Assembly: GCF_005938675.2 (NCBI RefSeq)
Contig: NZ_VCCH02000036.1
Location: forward strand, 1 to 64,000
Source: Mycobacterium sp. KBS0706
GTDB taxonomy: Bacteria; Pseudomonadota; Alphaproteobacteria; DSM-16000; Inquilinaceae
DNA length: 64,000 nucleotides
Direction: 5' to 3'
Both the position numbers and the translations under genes were made by a program. Shown here one piece after another: positions 51,695-59,578 of the stretch (position 1 is its first letter; each line of letters opens with the position of its first letter). The notes under the pieces were generated by a model, which worked only from the letters and a program-made list of their open reading frames with translations, did no database searches and was not told where the DNA came from.

Positions 51695-52939
51695 ATGAGC
51701 GCCCCCAAGGACACGGCCTCGCGCCGGCTCGATCGCCGCCTGATGCTGCCGGTCTTCCTCGTCGTCTGCCTCGACGCGGCCAGCAGCGGCGCGGTGCTGC
51801 CGGTCCTGCCCTTCTTCCTGCGGGACCTGGGCGCCACGCCGCTGGTGCTCGGCATCGTGCTCGGCGCCGAGGCGCTCAGCCAGTTCGTCGCCGCCCCCTG
51901 GCTCGGCCAGCTCTCCGACCGGTTCGGCCGCAAGACGGTCCTGCTGGCCAGCCAGGCCGGGGCGCTGCTCAGCCTGTCGCTGCTGGCCTCGGCCGAGATC
52001 GTGGCCTTCGCGCTGCTGGCGCGGGTGCTGCTCGGCCTCACTGCGGCGAATTTCTCGATGGCGGCCGCCTATGCCGCCGACAACAGCAGCCCCGCCGACC
52101 GGCGGCAGGCGATCGGCATCCTGAGCGCCGGCCTCGGCCTGGGCGGGATGGCCGGCCCGGGACTGTCGGGCCTGCTGTCCAACATCTCCCTGACGGCGCC
52201 GATCTGGCTCGCTTTGTCCCTGTCGGCGGCCAGCATGCTGGTGACCGGCCTCTGGTTGAAGGGCGCGCCCGGCCAGCCGAACGGCGACACCGCGGCGGAC
52301 GAGGCGGTCCGCGAGCAGGTGTCGGTCCGGTCGCTGCTGGCGTCGCCGGCGATCCGCATCCTCGTCGCCGTGCTGCTGTGCCATTATTTCTCCTACGGCA
52401 TGTTCAGCTCCCAGCTCGCCGTCTTCCTCGGCGACACCTTCGTCTGGAACGGCCATGCCTTCGGCCCCGCGGAGCTCGGCTATCTCCTGACCGCCGACGG
52501 CGCCATCAACATCGCCGCCCAGCTGTTGCTGCTGCCGTGGCTGGGCCGCCAGCTCAGCGAACGGAGCCTGATCGTGCTGGTGTTCGGCATCCTGGCGACC
52601 GGCTACGTCGCGGCGGGTGCGGCGACCGGGATCGGTGGTCTCGCCCTCTCCGTCCTGTGCGTCAGCACCGGGGTGGCGCTGGCCCGGCCGACCTTCGTGG
52701 CCGCGCTGTCCGTCCACGTGCCGCAGCAGCGCCAGGGCGTGGTCATGGGCACGATCCAGTCGCTGGTCGCGGTCACCGACATCGCCTCGCCGGTCCTCGC
52801 CGGCCTCGTCGTCGGACAGGGCCTGTACGGCGCCTGGATCGGCGCCGTGGTCGCGGTCGCGCTGACCGGCGCCGCCATCGCCCGCAGCCGCCTCGGCCCG
52901 CCGGCCGCCGATCACCGCTCCTTCAACTCCGCGTCGTAG
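51695..52939 (+). CDS. MFS drug efflux transporter (TetA-like)
   Basis: A 414-residue inner-membrane exporter with twelve predicted spans. The signature loop between spans 2 and 3, GQLSDRFGRKTVLLASQAGA (about residues 70-89), and the antiporter motif region LSAGLGLGGMAGPGLSGLLS near span 5 place it with tetracycline- and multidrug-type proton antiporters. It follows the dehydrogenase gene by 1 bp and is surely co-transcribed under MarR control. The substrate is unknown. The last 28 bp overlap the convergent HxlR-type gene. Confidence 0.92.
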   Translation: MSAPKDTASRRLDRRLMLPVFLVVCLDAASSGAVLPVLPFFLRDLGATPLVLGIVLGAEALSQFVAAPWLGQLSDRFGRKTVLLASQAGALLSLSLLASAEIVAFALLARVLLGLTAANFSMAAAYAADNSSPADRRQAIGILSAGLGLGGMAGPGLSGLLSNISLTAPIWLALSLSAASMLVTGLWLKGAPGQPNGDTAADEAVREQVSVRSLLASPAIRILVAVLLCHYFSYGMFSSQLAVFLGDTFVWNGHAFGPAELGYLLTADGAINIAAQLLLLPWLGRQLSERSLIVLVFGILATGYVAAGAATGIGGLALSVLCVSTGVALARPTFVAALSVHVPQQRQGVVMGTIQSLVAVTDIASPVLAGLVVGQGLYGAWIGAVVAVALTGAAIARSRLGPPAADHRSFNSAS

Positions 52940-53295
52940 CGGTCGCGCGCGGCGTCGAGCGCCGGGAAGTTGCGCTCGGCCCAGCGGTCGAGCGCCGTCA
53001 GGGTCTCGCTCAGGGATTCGCCGAGCGGGCTGAGCCGGTATTCGACGCAGGGCCGGGCGGTGTGGAAGTCCTGGCGCAGCACCAGGCCGTTGCGCTCCAG
53101 CTCGCGCAGGGTCTGGGCCAGCATCTTCTGCGAGATGCCGCCGATCCGGCACAGCAGTTCGGCATTGCGGGTCGGGCCGCCGGCCAGAGCGGAGAGGATC
53201 AGCACCGACCATTTCGACGCGACCAGCTCCAGCGCGTGGCGGGCCGAGCAGGTCTCGTCGAAGACATCCGGGGCGGGTTCGGGCCGGTGCGCCAT
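52912..53295 (-). CDS. HxlR-family transcriptional regulator
   Basis: A 127-residue winged-helix regulator of the HxlR/YodB group. It has the cysteine in DETCSARHALELVASKWSVL near residue 16, the recognition segment GISQKMLAQTLRELERNGLV and the wing VEYRLSPLGESL. HxlR-type repressors often sense quinones or aldehydes through that cysteine. It is divergent from the FMN reductase gene, with a perfect 6+6 inverted repeat between them, and so probably controls it. The ATG at 53295 gives the typical N-terminus. Confidence 0.9.
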   Translation of the reverse strand: MAHRPEPAPDVFDETCSARHALELVASKWSVLILSALAGGPTRNAELLCRIGGISQKMLAQTLRELERNGLVLRQDFHTARPCVEYRLSPLGESLSETLTALDRWAERNFPALDAARDRYDAELKER

Positions 53296-53299
53296 GGTT

Positions 53300-53357
53300 A
53301 CCTCGAGGTGCGTAATTGCGGGCCGCGGGCCCATTCCCGATACATGGACTCGTATCG
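53300..53357. promoter_or_regulatory. Putative HxlR operators
   Basis: Two palindromes lie in the 85-bp divergent region: ACCTCGAGGT (53300-53309), 5 bp from the regulator start, and CGATAC-N8-GTATCG (53338-53357), 23 bp before the reductase start. The second has the size expected of an HxlR dimer site. Confidence 0.45.
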
Positions 53358-53380
53358 TGGATTGCAAGCCAGGAGACCCG

Positions 53381-54022
53381 ATGAAGGCCCTCATCCTCAG
53401 CTCCAGCCCGCGGCGCGAGGGGAACTCCGCCGCCCTCGCCGGTGCCGTCGCGGCCGGACTGGCCGAAGCCGGCCATGCCGCCGAGACGGTCCATCTGGCC
53501 GACGCCATCGGCGGCTTCCTGCGCGACTGCCGGCAGTGCCGGCGGCCGGACGGCAGTTGCGCCATCGACGACGGCTACCAGCCGCTGTTCCTCGACCGGT
53601 TCCTGGGGGCCGACGGGGTGGTCGTGGCCACGCCGATCTACTGGTACGGCATGTCGGCCCAGCTCAAGGCCTTCTTCGACCGGATGTTCTGCTACGTCGC
53701 CGCCTCCTACCCCGAGGCCGAGACGGTGAAGGCGCGGATGACCGGCAAGCGCATCGGCCTCGTGCTCAGCTCCGAGGAGGCCTATCCCGCGGTCTCGGCC
53801 GCGATCGTGCATCAGGTCCAGGAATACAGCCGCTACACCCGGTCGCGATTCGTCGGGGCGGTGCATGGCTACGGCAATGCCCGGGGCGAGGTGCGGCGCG
53901 ACCCGCTGGACCCGCTGGCCGAGGCCCGACGGCTCGGGCGCGCCTTGTTCGACCGCTATGCCACGGATTACGAGATCGACACCGACCGGCCGGCCCGGGT
54001 CTGGCCGGAGGCGGCCGTCTGA
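53381..54022 (+). CDS. NADPH-dependent FMN reductase / flavodoxin-fold quinone reductase
   Basis: A 213-residue flavodoxin-fold enzyme. It has the FMN phosphate loop LILSSSPRREGNSAALAGAV at the N-terminus, a cysteine pair in DCRQCRRPDGSC near residues 50-60 and the flavin-contact motif VVATPIYWYGMSAQLKAFFD near 85. These are typical of iron-sulfur-flavoprotein-like and quinone reductases. Control by the divergent HxlR gene fits a role in quinone or nitro-compound detoxification. AGGAG is 5 nt before the ATG. Confidence 0.88.
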   Translation: MKALILSSSPRREGNSAALAGAVAAGLAEAGHAAETVHLADAIGGFLRDCRQCRRPDGSCAIDDGYQPLFLDRFLGADGVVVATPIYWYGMSAQLKAFFDRMFCYVAASYPEAETVKARMTGKRIGLVLSSEEAYPAVSAAIVHQVQEYSRYTRSRFVGAVHGYGNARGEVRRDPLDPLAEARRLGRALFDRYATDYEIDTDRPARVWPEAAV

Positions 54023-54147
54023 CCCGGGCCGGCCGGGCGCGCTTCGGACGGCAGGACTTTCAGTTCCGGACGGAAGGGTGGCCGCCAGCGACCTTCATCC
54101 GACGCAGAGAACCGCGGCCCCGACCCGGCAGCAGCATGGTCGCTCCA

Positions 54148-54717
54148 TCACGGCGGGTCGTTGATCTGAAATACCCACCCATCCTCCGTCCTATAGGAGC
54201 GCTGCCAATTGTATGAAGTCTTATCGTCCAAGACCATCTGTGTATAAGATCCAAAACAATCGCCATGCGAACAAATAGGCTGAACCCAACTCGGCGGCGG
54301 GAGGTTGTCAGCATAGTAATTAGAGCCAAGATCATTTGCGTAGAATTGGCCATTATACCAGTCGGATCCAAACTTCCTATGGACAATTCCGAAATATCCA
54401 TTTTGCAATTGCGAATTATTATCATATATAAATTTAAATGCTGAAAATTTTTCTTGCTCAACGCAATCGAGTCCAGAATTTACATCCTCCCAAGAAATCG
54501 TACCCTGCGACTTCGGACCTATATAGTGGGGGTAGTTGGTTTGAGAGACACAGGTCTCGGAGATATCCGTTATATTAATGCCCTGCGATGAGTTGTTGAT
54601 TATCGTATAGCCATGCGGCGCCTCGGCAAAAGCCACTTCGTTTCCGCACAATAAAAAGCAAATCCCCATCGACAATTGTAAGAATCTACGAAGAAGCCGT
54701 GTCGGCGATGCATGCAT
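54148..54717 (-). CDS. AT-rich secreted protein of unknown function
   Basis: A 189-residue product I do not recognise, with a signal peptide (residues 1-32, hydrophobic core LQLSMGICFLLCG, then EVAFAEA). The mature part is rich in Asn, Ser, Tyr and Trp with four cysteines (ETCVSQ, LDCVEQ, ICSHGDCF), so two disulfides are likely. Blocks such as GYTIINNSSQGINITDISET and SYRTEDGWVFQI suggest a beta-sandwich. Base composition is far more AT-rich than anything nearby, and codon use follows suit, which indicates recent transfer. The ATG at 54717 has GAAGGGA upstream; a TTG at 54741 would add eight residues. No mobile-element genes flank it. Confidence 0.75.
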   Translation of the reverse strand: MHASPTRLLRRFLQLSMGICFLLCGNEVAFAEAPHGYTIINNSSQGINITDISETCVSQTNYPHYIGPKSQGTISWEDVNSGLDCVEQEKFSAFKFIYDNNSQLQNGYFGIVHRKFGSDWYNGQFYANDLGSNYYADNLPPPSWVQPICSHGDCFGSYTQMVLDDKTSYNWQRSYRTEDGWVFQINDPP

Positions 54718-55113
54718 TTTAGCAAAATCCCTTCGTTCCAAAACATACAGATCTTATTATAGGAATAAAGAGACTATGCGGAAGTGAGAATCGTCGTTGG
54801 ATGATAAAGCGGAGCCGCCGCCTCCGGCAGCGATAGCCAGGCGTGCGCTTTGGCATGGCGGGCGGCTGGCTTAACGGAAGCCAGGGTCGGTGGCGGGGCC
54901 GCAGTTCCAGCCAGCCCCACCATCTGCGTCAGAGCTCGTTGGCGGCTACAGGCGCCGGATCGAACGGCCGGCAAGCCTCCTCGATCCGACGGCCCGGCCC
55001 GAGGCGGCGGCCTGACGCGGGCGCCGCCGCGCGGGTTGTGCCTGCCGCCCGGATGGGACAGGATCGCGCCGCGCCGAACCATGGCGCGCAGGTTCCATCG
55101 CGTGGAGGAAGGG
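54718..55113. other. Gene-free transition from AT-rich to GC-rich DNA
   Basis: About 396 bp. The left 90 bp continue the AT-rich islet and contain promoter-like TATTATA stretches on the minus strand. The rest returns to the GC-rich genome style. Open frames on both strands here lack ribosome sites and recognisable content. I see no inverted terminal repeats or target duplication marking the edge. Confidence 0.6.
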
Positions 55114-56319
55114 ATGACGTCTCGCCTGTTCGGATCCGGCTGGACCTTCGGGGCGGCGCTGCTCCTGCCACTGCTGGCCACCGGCCCGGCCCTGGCCGAT
55201 TTCGGCTCCTGCGTCGCCGGCCTGGCCGACTCCGCGGCAAAGGCCGGGGTCGACCGCGACGTCACCGCCCGCGCCTTCGACGGGCTGACCCAGCCGGACG
55301 ACAAGGTGCTGCGCTTCCTGGAGGCGCAGCCGGAGTTCAAGACGCCGATCTGGGACTATCTCGCCTTCCTGGTCGACGACCAGCGCATCGCCGACGGCCG
55401 CGCCATGCTGTCGAAATACGGCCGGGTGCTGCAGCAGGCGGAGCAGCGCTACGGCATCGACCGCACCGTGATCGTCGCGGTCTGGGGCGTCGAGAGCGAC
55501 TACGGCAAGGAGCGCGGCAGCTACTTCCTGCCGCACGCCCTGGCCACGCTGGTCTGCGCCGGCGAGCGGCGCACCGATTTCTGGCGCGGCGAGCTGATGG
55601 CGGCGCTGAAGCTGGTCAGCGCCGGCGACCTGCGGCTGGACGAGCTGTACGGCTCCTGGGCCGGCGCCTTCGGCCAGACCCAGTTCATCCCGTCGACCTA
55701 TCAGCGCCTGGCGGTCGATTTCGACGGCGACGGGCGGCGCGACCTGGTCAATTCGATCGCCGACGCGCTCGGCTCCACCGCCAACTACCTGAAGCGCTCC
55801 GGCTGGCAGGAAGGCCAGCCCTGGATGATCGAGGTCAAGGTGCCGGCCGGCTACAACGGCCCGACCGGGCGCAAGGACAAGGATCCGCTGTCGGCCTGGG
55901 CCCAGCGCGGCGTCGTCCGCGCCGACGGGGCGCCGCTGTCCGGCAACGCCCAGGCCGGCCTGCTGCTGCCGGCCGGGCCGCAGGGGCCGGGCTTCCTGGT
56001 GTTCCGCAATTTCGACGCGATCTATTCCTACAACGCGGCGGAATCCTACGCGCTCGCCATCTCGTACCTCGCCCAGCGGCTGGCCGGCGGGCCGGCGCTG
56101 CGGACGCCGTGGCCGACCGACGATCCCGGCCTGTCGCGGGCCCAGCGGCTGCGGCTGCAGCAGCTGCTGCTGGCCCAGGGCTACGACATCGGCGGCCAGG
56201 CGGACGGCAAGATCGGCCCCGCCACCCGCGCCGCGATCTCGGCGGCGGAACAGCGCCTCGGCATGCCGCAGACCGGCCGGGCCGGGCTCAAGGTGTATCA
56301 AGCGCTGGGTGGACAATAG
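55114..56319 (+). CDS. Lytic murein transglycosylase (MltB-like) with peptidoglycan-binding domain
   Basis: A 401-residue periplasmic enzyme. The signal peptide covers residues 1-28 (LLLPLLATGPALA). The SLT_2/MltB catalytic domain has the glutamate in VWGVESDYGKERGSY (about residue 129), then GSWAGAFGQTQFIPSTYQ, DFDGDGRRDLVNSIADALGS and ANYLKRSGW. The C-terminal 70 residues form a peptidoglycan-binding domain (LQQLLLAQGYDIGGQADGKI, then GPATRAAI). The ATG at 55114 follows GTGGAGGAAGGG, the best ribosome site; an upstream in-frame ATG at 55081 is less likely. It has no lipobox, so it is a soluble form. This is the second transglycosylase of the window. Confidence 0.93.
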   Translation: MTSRLFGSGWTFGAALLLPLLATGPALADFGSCVAGLADSAAKAGVDRDVTARAFDGLTQPDDKVLRFLEAQPEFKTPIWDYLAFLVDDQRIADGRAMLSKYGRVLQQAEQRYGIDRTVIVAVWGVESDYGKERGSYFLPHALATLVCAGERRTDFWRGELMAALKLVSAGDLRLDELYGSWAGAFGQTQFIPSTYQRLAVDFDGDGRRDLVNSIADALGSTANYLKRSGWQEGQPWMIEVKVPAGYNGPTGRKDKDPLSAWAQRGVVRADGAPLSGNAQAGLLLPAGPQGPGFLVFRNFDAIYSYNAAESYALAISYLAQRLAGGPALRTPWPTDDPGLSRAQRLRLQQLLLAQGYDIGGQADGKIGPATRAAISAAEQRLGMPQTGRAGLKVYQALGGQ

Positions 56320-56361
56320 TCCGGAAGGACGTCAGGGCCGGCGTGCAGCCGGCCCGCCTCT

Positions 56362-56673
56362 TCAATGCGACCAGAAGAGGTCGAAGCGGTCGTCATCCTG
56401 GTCCGATTGGCACAATTTCGCATGGATCGGCCGTGAGACATGCGGGTCGCGAATCTGCACATTATAGGCGACCGGCTGCTCCTCCCGCCGGCAGGCCCAG
56501 GCGCCGCCGATCTCGTTCTCGCCCGAATAGACCAGGAGGTCGGGCGCCTTCGGCGTGTCCGTGGCCCGCGGGTTCGGGACCAGACGGATCCGATCCTGGA
56601 ACAGCAGCGTTCTGACCGGCCCCTCGATGACGTCCTGGGTGCGGTAGAGCGTCCCGATACCGATCGTGGTCAT
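56362..56673 (-). CDS. DUF736 family protein
   Basis: A 103-residue protein matching the DUF736 pattern: an opening TIGIGTLYRT, VRTLLFQDRIRLVPNP, then KAPDLLVYSGENEIGGAW, a basic CRREE turn, and VQIRDPHVSRPIHAKL ahead of an acidic segment and FDLFWSH. Members are common in alphaproteobacteria and often occur in conjugative or integrated elements, but their role is unknown. Here it is isolated and convergent with the transglycosylase gene. GC content is slightly below that of the neighbours. Confidence 0.8.
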   Translation of the reverse strand: MTTIGIGTLYRTQDVIEGPVRTLLFQDRIRLVPNPRATDTPKAPDLLVYSGENEIGGAWACRREEQPVAYNVQIRDPHVSRPIHAKLCQSDQDDDRFDLFWSH

Positions 56674-56811
56674 GGCTGGTCCTCAGTGACAGAGAAGCGC
56701 GTCAGGCCGGCCCGGACGACCGCAATCGCGGAGACCGACTCCCGATATCCGCCGTGCCGCGACAGGGACAAGACTCCGTCAAAGAACTCTGCCGGCTCAC
56801 CAAGGTTCCCA

Positions 56812-56840
56812 TTGACAAAAGATCCGGTGTTTTTTAGTAA
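56812..56840 (+). promoter_or_regulatory. Putative sigma-70 promoter of the response regulator operon
   Basis: TTGACA (56812-56817), a 17-nt spacer, and TAGTAA (56835-56840) in a locally AT-rich patch. Transcription from here would give a leader of about 200 nt before the start at 57047, containing a GC hairpin at 56932-56955. Confidence 0.55.
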
Positions 56841-56931
56841 ATTTTCCATCCGCGCTACACTTCCACAGACGAGACATGCGGAATCACGACAGTGATCGAG
56901 TTATCACTTCAGTCCTGATTCCGACCCGAAG

Positions 56932-56955
56932 AAAGGGGGGGCACCCCCCCTTTTT
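56932..56955. terminator. G7/C7 hairpin with T-tract in the operon leader
   Basis: AAAGGGGGGG-CA-CCCCCCCTTTTT can pair as a 10-bp stem; in practice the tight loop would open by a pair or two. The T-run makes it terminator-like on the plus strand, about 90 nt upstream of the response regulator start. Confidence 0.55.
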
Positions 56956-57046
56956 CGGCGCCGAATTTCGGACGAAACCTCATCCTGGTACGAACCGGGC
57001 AGCAGGACTAGGATTCCCGACCGCTCCCATCGTGGAAGACGCTGCC

Positions 57047-57691
57047 ATGACCGCTGGTGAACAGACTTCCCGTGCCTTGGTGATCGAGGACCAGGACCTG
57101 ATGCGCCTGGCCCTGATCAGCGAGCTGAAGGCCGCGCTGCGGGACTGCATCGTCCAGGGTGCCGCGACCTGGGAGATCGCCTCCGGCCTGCTGCGCGAGC
57201 ACAGCTTCGACCTGGTGATCATCGATCCGGGCCTGCCGGGCTTCGACCCGACCTCGCCGCAGCACCGGCTGGCCGTGGTCAAGGCGGTGGTCGACGCCTC
57301 GCCCGACGCGCTGCACATCGTCGTCACCGGATCGGACAGCGTCGAGGAGGGCGAAGCGTGCCGGATGCTCGGGGCCAATGCCTATGTCGGCAAGACCGGC
57401 CTCGACCGCGACACTCTGTCCAGCATCATCGACGAGATCTCGGACACGCGGTTCTCGCTGTCGCTGTCCGCGGTCAAGGCGGTGACGCCGGAGTTCTATT
57501 ATTCCGGCCTGACGCCGCGGGAGCAGGAGATCATCGATTTCATGCGCAGCCGGCCGAAGGGGGTCAAGCGCAAGGAGATCTACGAGAAGATGGGCGACCG
57601 GTTCGGCATCGACCCCTATACGGTGGAGAAATACTACAAGCAGGCGCGCGCCAAGCTGCTGAAGAACGGGCTGTTCCCGAAAGGTGCCTGA
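57047..57691 (+). CDS. LuxR-type response regulator
   Basis: A 214-residue regulator. The receiver (about 9-130) has the acidic pair in VIEDQD, the phospho-acceptor aspartate in DLVIIDPGLPGFDP (about residue 57), the threonine in IVVTGSD and the lysine in YVGKTG. The C-terminal domain is helix-turn-helix: LTPREQEIIDFM, then KRKEIYEKMGDRFGIDPYTV and EKYYKQARAKLLKNG. The recognition region is longer than in NarL, recalling a LuxR/sigma-region-4-like variant. It heads a unit with a periplasmic protein and a histidine kinase. The ATG at 57047 is chosen from domain position; the ribosome site is weak. Confidence 0.85.
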   Translation: MTAGEQTSRALVIEDQDLMRLALISELKAALRDCIVQGAATWEIASGLLREHSFDLVIIDPGLPGFDPTSPQHRLAVVKAVVDASPDALHIVVTGSDSVEEGEACRMLGANAYVGKTGLDRDTLSSIIDEISDTRFSLSLSAVKAVTPEFYYSGLTPREQEIIDFMRSRPKGVKRKEIYEKMGDRFGIDPYTVEKYYKQARAKLLKNGLFPKGA

Positions 57692-57740
57692 GGATGACCG
57701 CCGCGCCCGATCCCCGTCTTTCCCCTGCCCGGGCCGGCTG

Positions 57741-58298
57741 ATGCTCCGCTTCCTCCGCATGGCGCTGACCGCCGCCGCCATGCTGGCCATCGCCGGCGGC
57801 GCGGCCGCGGCCCCGCTGGGCTATGAGGACCCCCACATCCTCCGGGTCGAAAGCTCTCCCGGACAGGCCCTCGCCTCCTACACGCCGGAGCAGATCAAGA
57901 CCGCGTTCCCGCAGCGGGTGATCGAGACCGGCACGCCGTGGAGCGAGGCCGGCGAGACCATTCGCTACCGCGGCCCGGAGCTGAAGGACGTTCTGGCCCG
58001 GAGCGGGCTGGGCGAAGCCGCCTCGATCGAGGTCTTCGCCTATGACGACTTCATCACCACCATTCACATGGACGAGATCAAGGACTACGAGCCGATCCTC
58101 GCCATCGAACGGGGCTGCTCTGCGGCGGATCACAAGAACGGCCGGTGCGCCGACGGCCAGGAATTCCGTCCGCTCGACCTGGCGGATTCCGGACCCTATT
58201 CGATCATCTGGCCACTCGACCAGCTGCCCAAATCCTATACGGCCGGGCGCAATGCGATCTGGGTCTGGTTCGTCGTCGCCCTGCGGCCAGGCTCATGA
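57741..58298 (+). CDS. Periplasmic molybdopterin-oxidoreductase-fold protein
   Basis: A 185-residue exported protein with a signal peptide (residues 1-23, ending GAAAA). The remainder resembles the core of the sulfite-oxidase-type molybdopterin domain: RVIETGTPWSEAGETIRYRG, PELKDVLARSG, FAYDDFITTIHMDEIKDYEP, ILAIERG, then GPYSIIWPLDQLPK. The cofactor-binding cysteine is not at the usual place. Instead there is a short insert with two cysteines (GCSAADHKNGRCADG). It therefore probably binds a ligand rather than catalysing. Its stop overlaps the histidine kinase start by 4 nt, so it is a plausible periplasmic sensor subunit for that kinase (inference). Confidence 0.7.
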   Translation: MLRFLRMALTAAAMLAIAGGAAAAPLGYEDPHILRVESSPGQALASYTPEQIKTAFPQRVIETGTPWSEAGETIRYRGPELKDVLARSGLGEAASIEVFAYDDFITTIHMDEIKDYEPILAIERGCSAADHKNGRCADGQEFRPLDLADSGPYSIIWPLDQLPKSYTAGRNAIWVWFVVALRPGS

Positions 58299-59578
58299 GC
58301 AGGACGCTCAGGCGATGGCTGGACGTCGTGCCCTATCTCGGGCTGGCCGTCGCCATCATGCTGGGATCCTGGTCGTTCATGCGGTCCGAGCACTACCGCG
58401 AGGAGACCGATATCCTGCTGATGCAGTCCTACGAGGTGCAGTGGCGGGGCTCGCAGATCCGGGAGAGGTTGGCCAACATCGTCGGGCTGCTGCGCCTGTC
58501 GATGGCCACGGGAGACCGTGAAGCGCAGCTGGCGCAGGAGATCGGCCTGCTGCAGTTCAACATGGTGGCGCTGCGCAACCTGCAATATATCGACCATTTC
58601 CTCGACCCGCAGGATTTCGCTAGGCTGGACCGCAGCATCCAGACCATCCGGACCAGGATCCTGCCGAATATCAGCGCGGCGGCGAACGACCAGGAGTCGC
58701 TGGCCCTGCTGACCGACATCCAGCAGGACATGTTCCAGGTCTCGGGCACCACGGGCGCCCACAGCCGCACGCTGAACGAGACCGCGCATATCGCCGAGAA
58801 CGCGCTGCGCAACGTGGCGATCTTCGTGCTGGCGCTGTCGGCCGTCATCGTGGTCGGCGTGTTCATCCACCAGCAATCGATGATGGCGCGGCGCAAGGAC
58901 CAGCAGATCCGCTCCTTCTCGTCGCTGTTCGCGCATATGACACGGTCGCGGGTCGTGGCGCTGGCGCTGTTCATCAAGAGCCTGCGCGACGGCGAGGCCC
59001 CCGATCCGGAGATGGTCGCCGCCGCCTCGCGGGCCGCGGCCGAACTGGACAGCATCAACAACGGCCTGGTGAAGATCGCCTATTCGGCGAAGCCGACCCG
59101 GACCGTGGCGCTGCAGAGCATCCTCGACGCGCTGTCGCAGGATCACGGCGGGCGGATCCAGTTCGACGTCCCCGAGGAGGCGCGGGCCGCTTTGGTGGCG
59201 TCGCCGCAATTCCACCTGATCCTGGACGAGCTGATCCGCAATGCCGAGCAGGCCGTGGCCGCGGCCGGGAAGCCGGACTCGCCGGTCGTGCTGCGCGCCC
59301 GGCTGACCCGGCGCTTCCCCCTCGGGCGCCGCCTGGTGCTCGAGGTGATCGACAACGGCCTCGGCATGTCGCGCGCGGTGCGCGCCAAGGCGGCGGAGCC
59401 GTTCTTCTCGATGCGGGCCGGCAGCCATGTCGGGCTCGGCCTGACCGGCTGCGCCGAGATGGTCAAGGCGCTGGGCGGCCGCTTCCGGATCGAATCGGCG
59501 GAAGGCCGCGGCACCTCGGTGCGGATCCTCTACCCGCTGCGCCGCGAGACCGGGACGACCGGGCCGGCCTCAGCCTGA
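58295..59578 (+). CDS. Atypical membrane histidine kinase
   Basis: A 427-residue kinase with membrane spans at about residues 12-28 and 178-198 enclosing a helical periplasmic domain of about 150 residues (SYEVQWRGSQIRERLANIVG onward). The dimerisation region reads SLFAHMTRSRVVALALFIKS. It has a histidine but not the usual H-E/D-x-R-x-P box. The ATPase domain is ordinary: N-box LILDELIRNAEQAV, G1 VIDNGLGMS, a phenylalanine-containing FFSMRAGSHVGLGLTG, and G2. It shares ATGA with the preceding gene and overlaps the convergent acetyltransferase gene by 9 bp. Confidence 0.82.
   Translation: MSRTLRRWLDVVPYLGLAVAIMLGSWSFMRSEHYREETDILLMQSYEVQWRGSQIRERLANIVGLLRLSMATGDREAQLAQEIGLLQFNMVALRNLQYIDHFLDPQDFARLDRSIQTIRTRILPNISAAANDQESLALLTDIQQDMFQVSGTTGAHSRTLNETAHIAENALRNVAIFVLALSAVIVVGVFIHQQSMMARRKDQQIRSFSSLFAHMTRSRVVALALFIKSLRDGEAPDPEMVAAASRAAAELDSINNGLVKIAYSAKPTRTVALQSILDALSQDHGGRIQFDVPEEARAALVASPQFHLILDELIRNAEQAVAAAGKPDSPVVLRARLTRRFPLGRRLVLEVIDNGLGMSRAVRAKAAEPFFSMRAGSHVGLGLTGCAEMVKALGGRFRIESAEGRGTSVRILYPLRRETGTTGPASA

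Noticed and set aside
54774-55340. A 188-residue minus-strand frame between the AT-rich gene and the MltB gene
   Set aside because: It overlaps the start and signal peptide of the transglycosylase, has no ribosome site and is low-complexity.
54023-57046. A prophage or integrative element around the AT-rich gene and DUF736
   Set aside because: No integrase, transposase, tRNA or flanking direct repeat is visible; only one gene has foreign composition.
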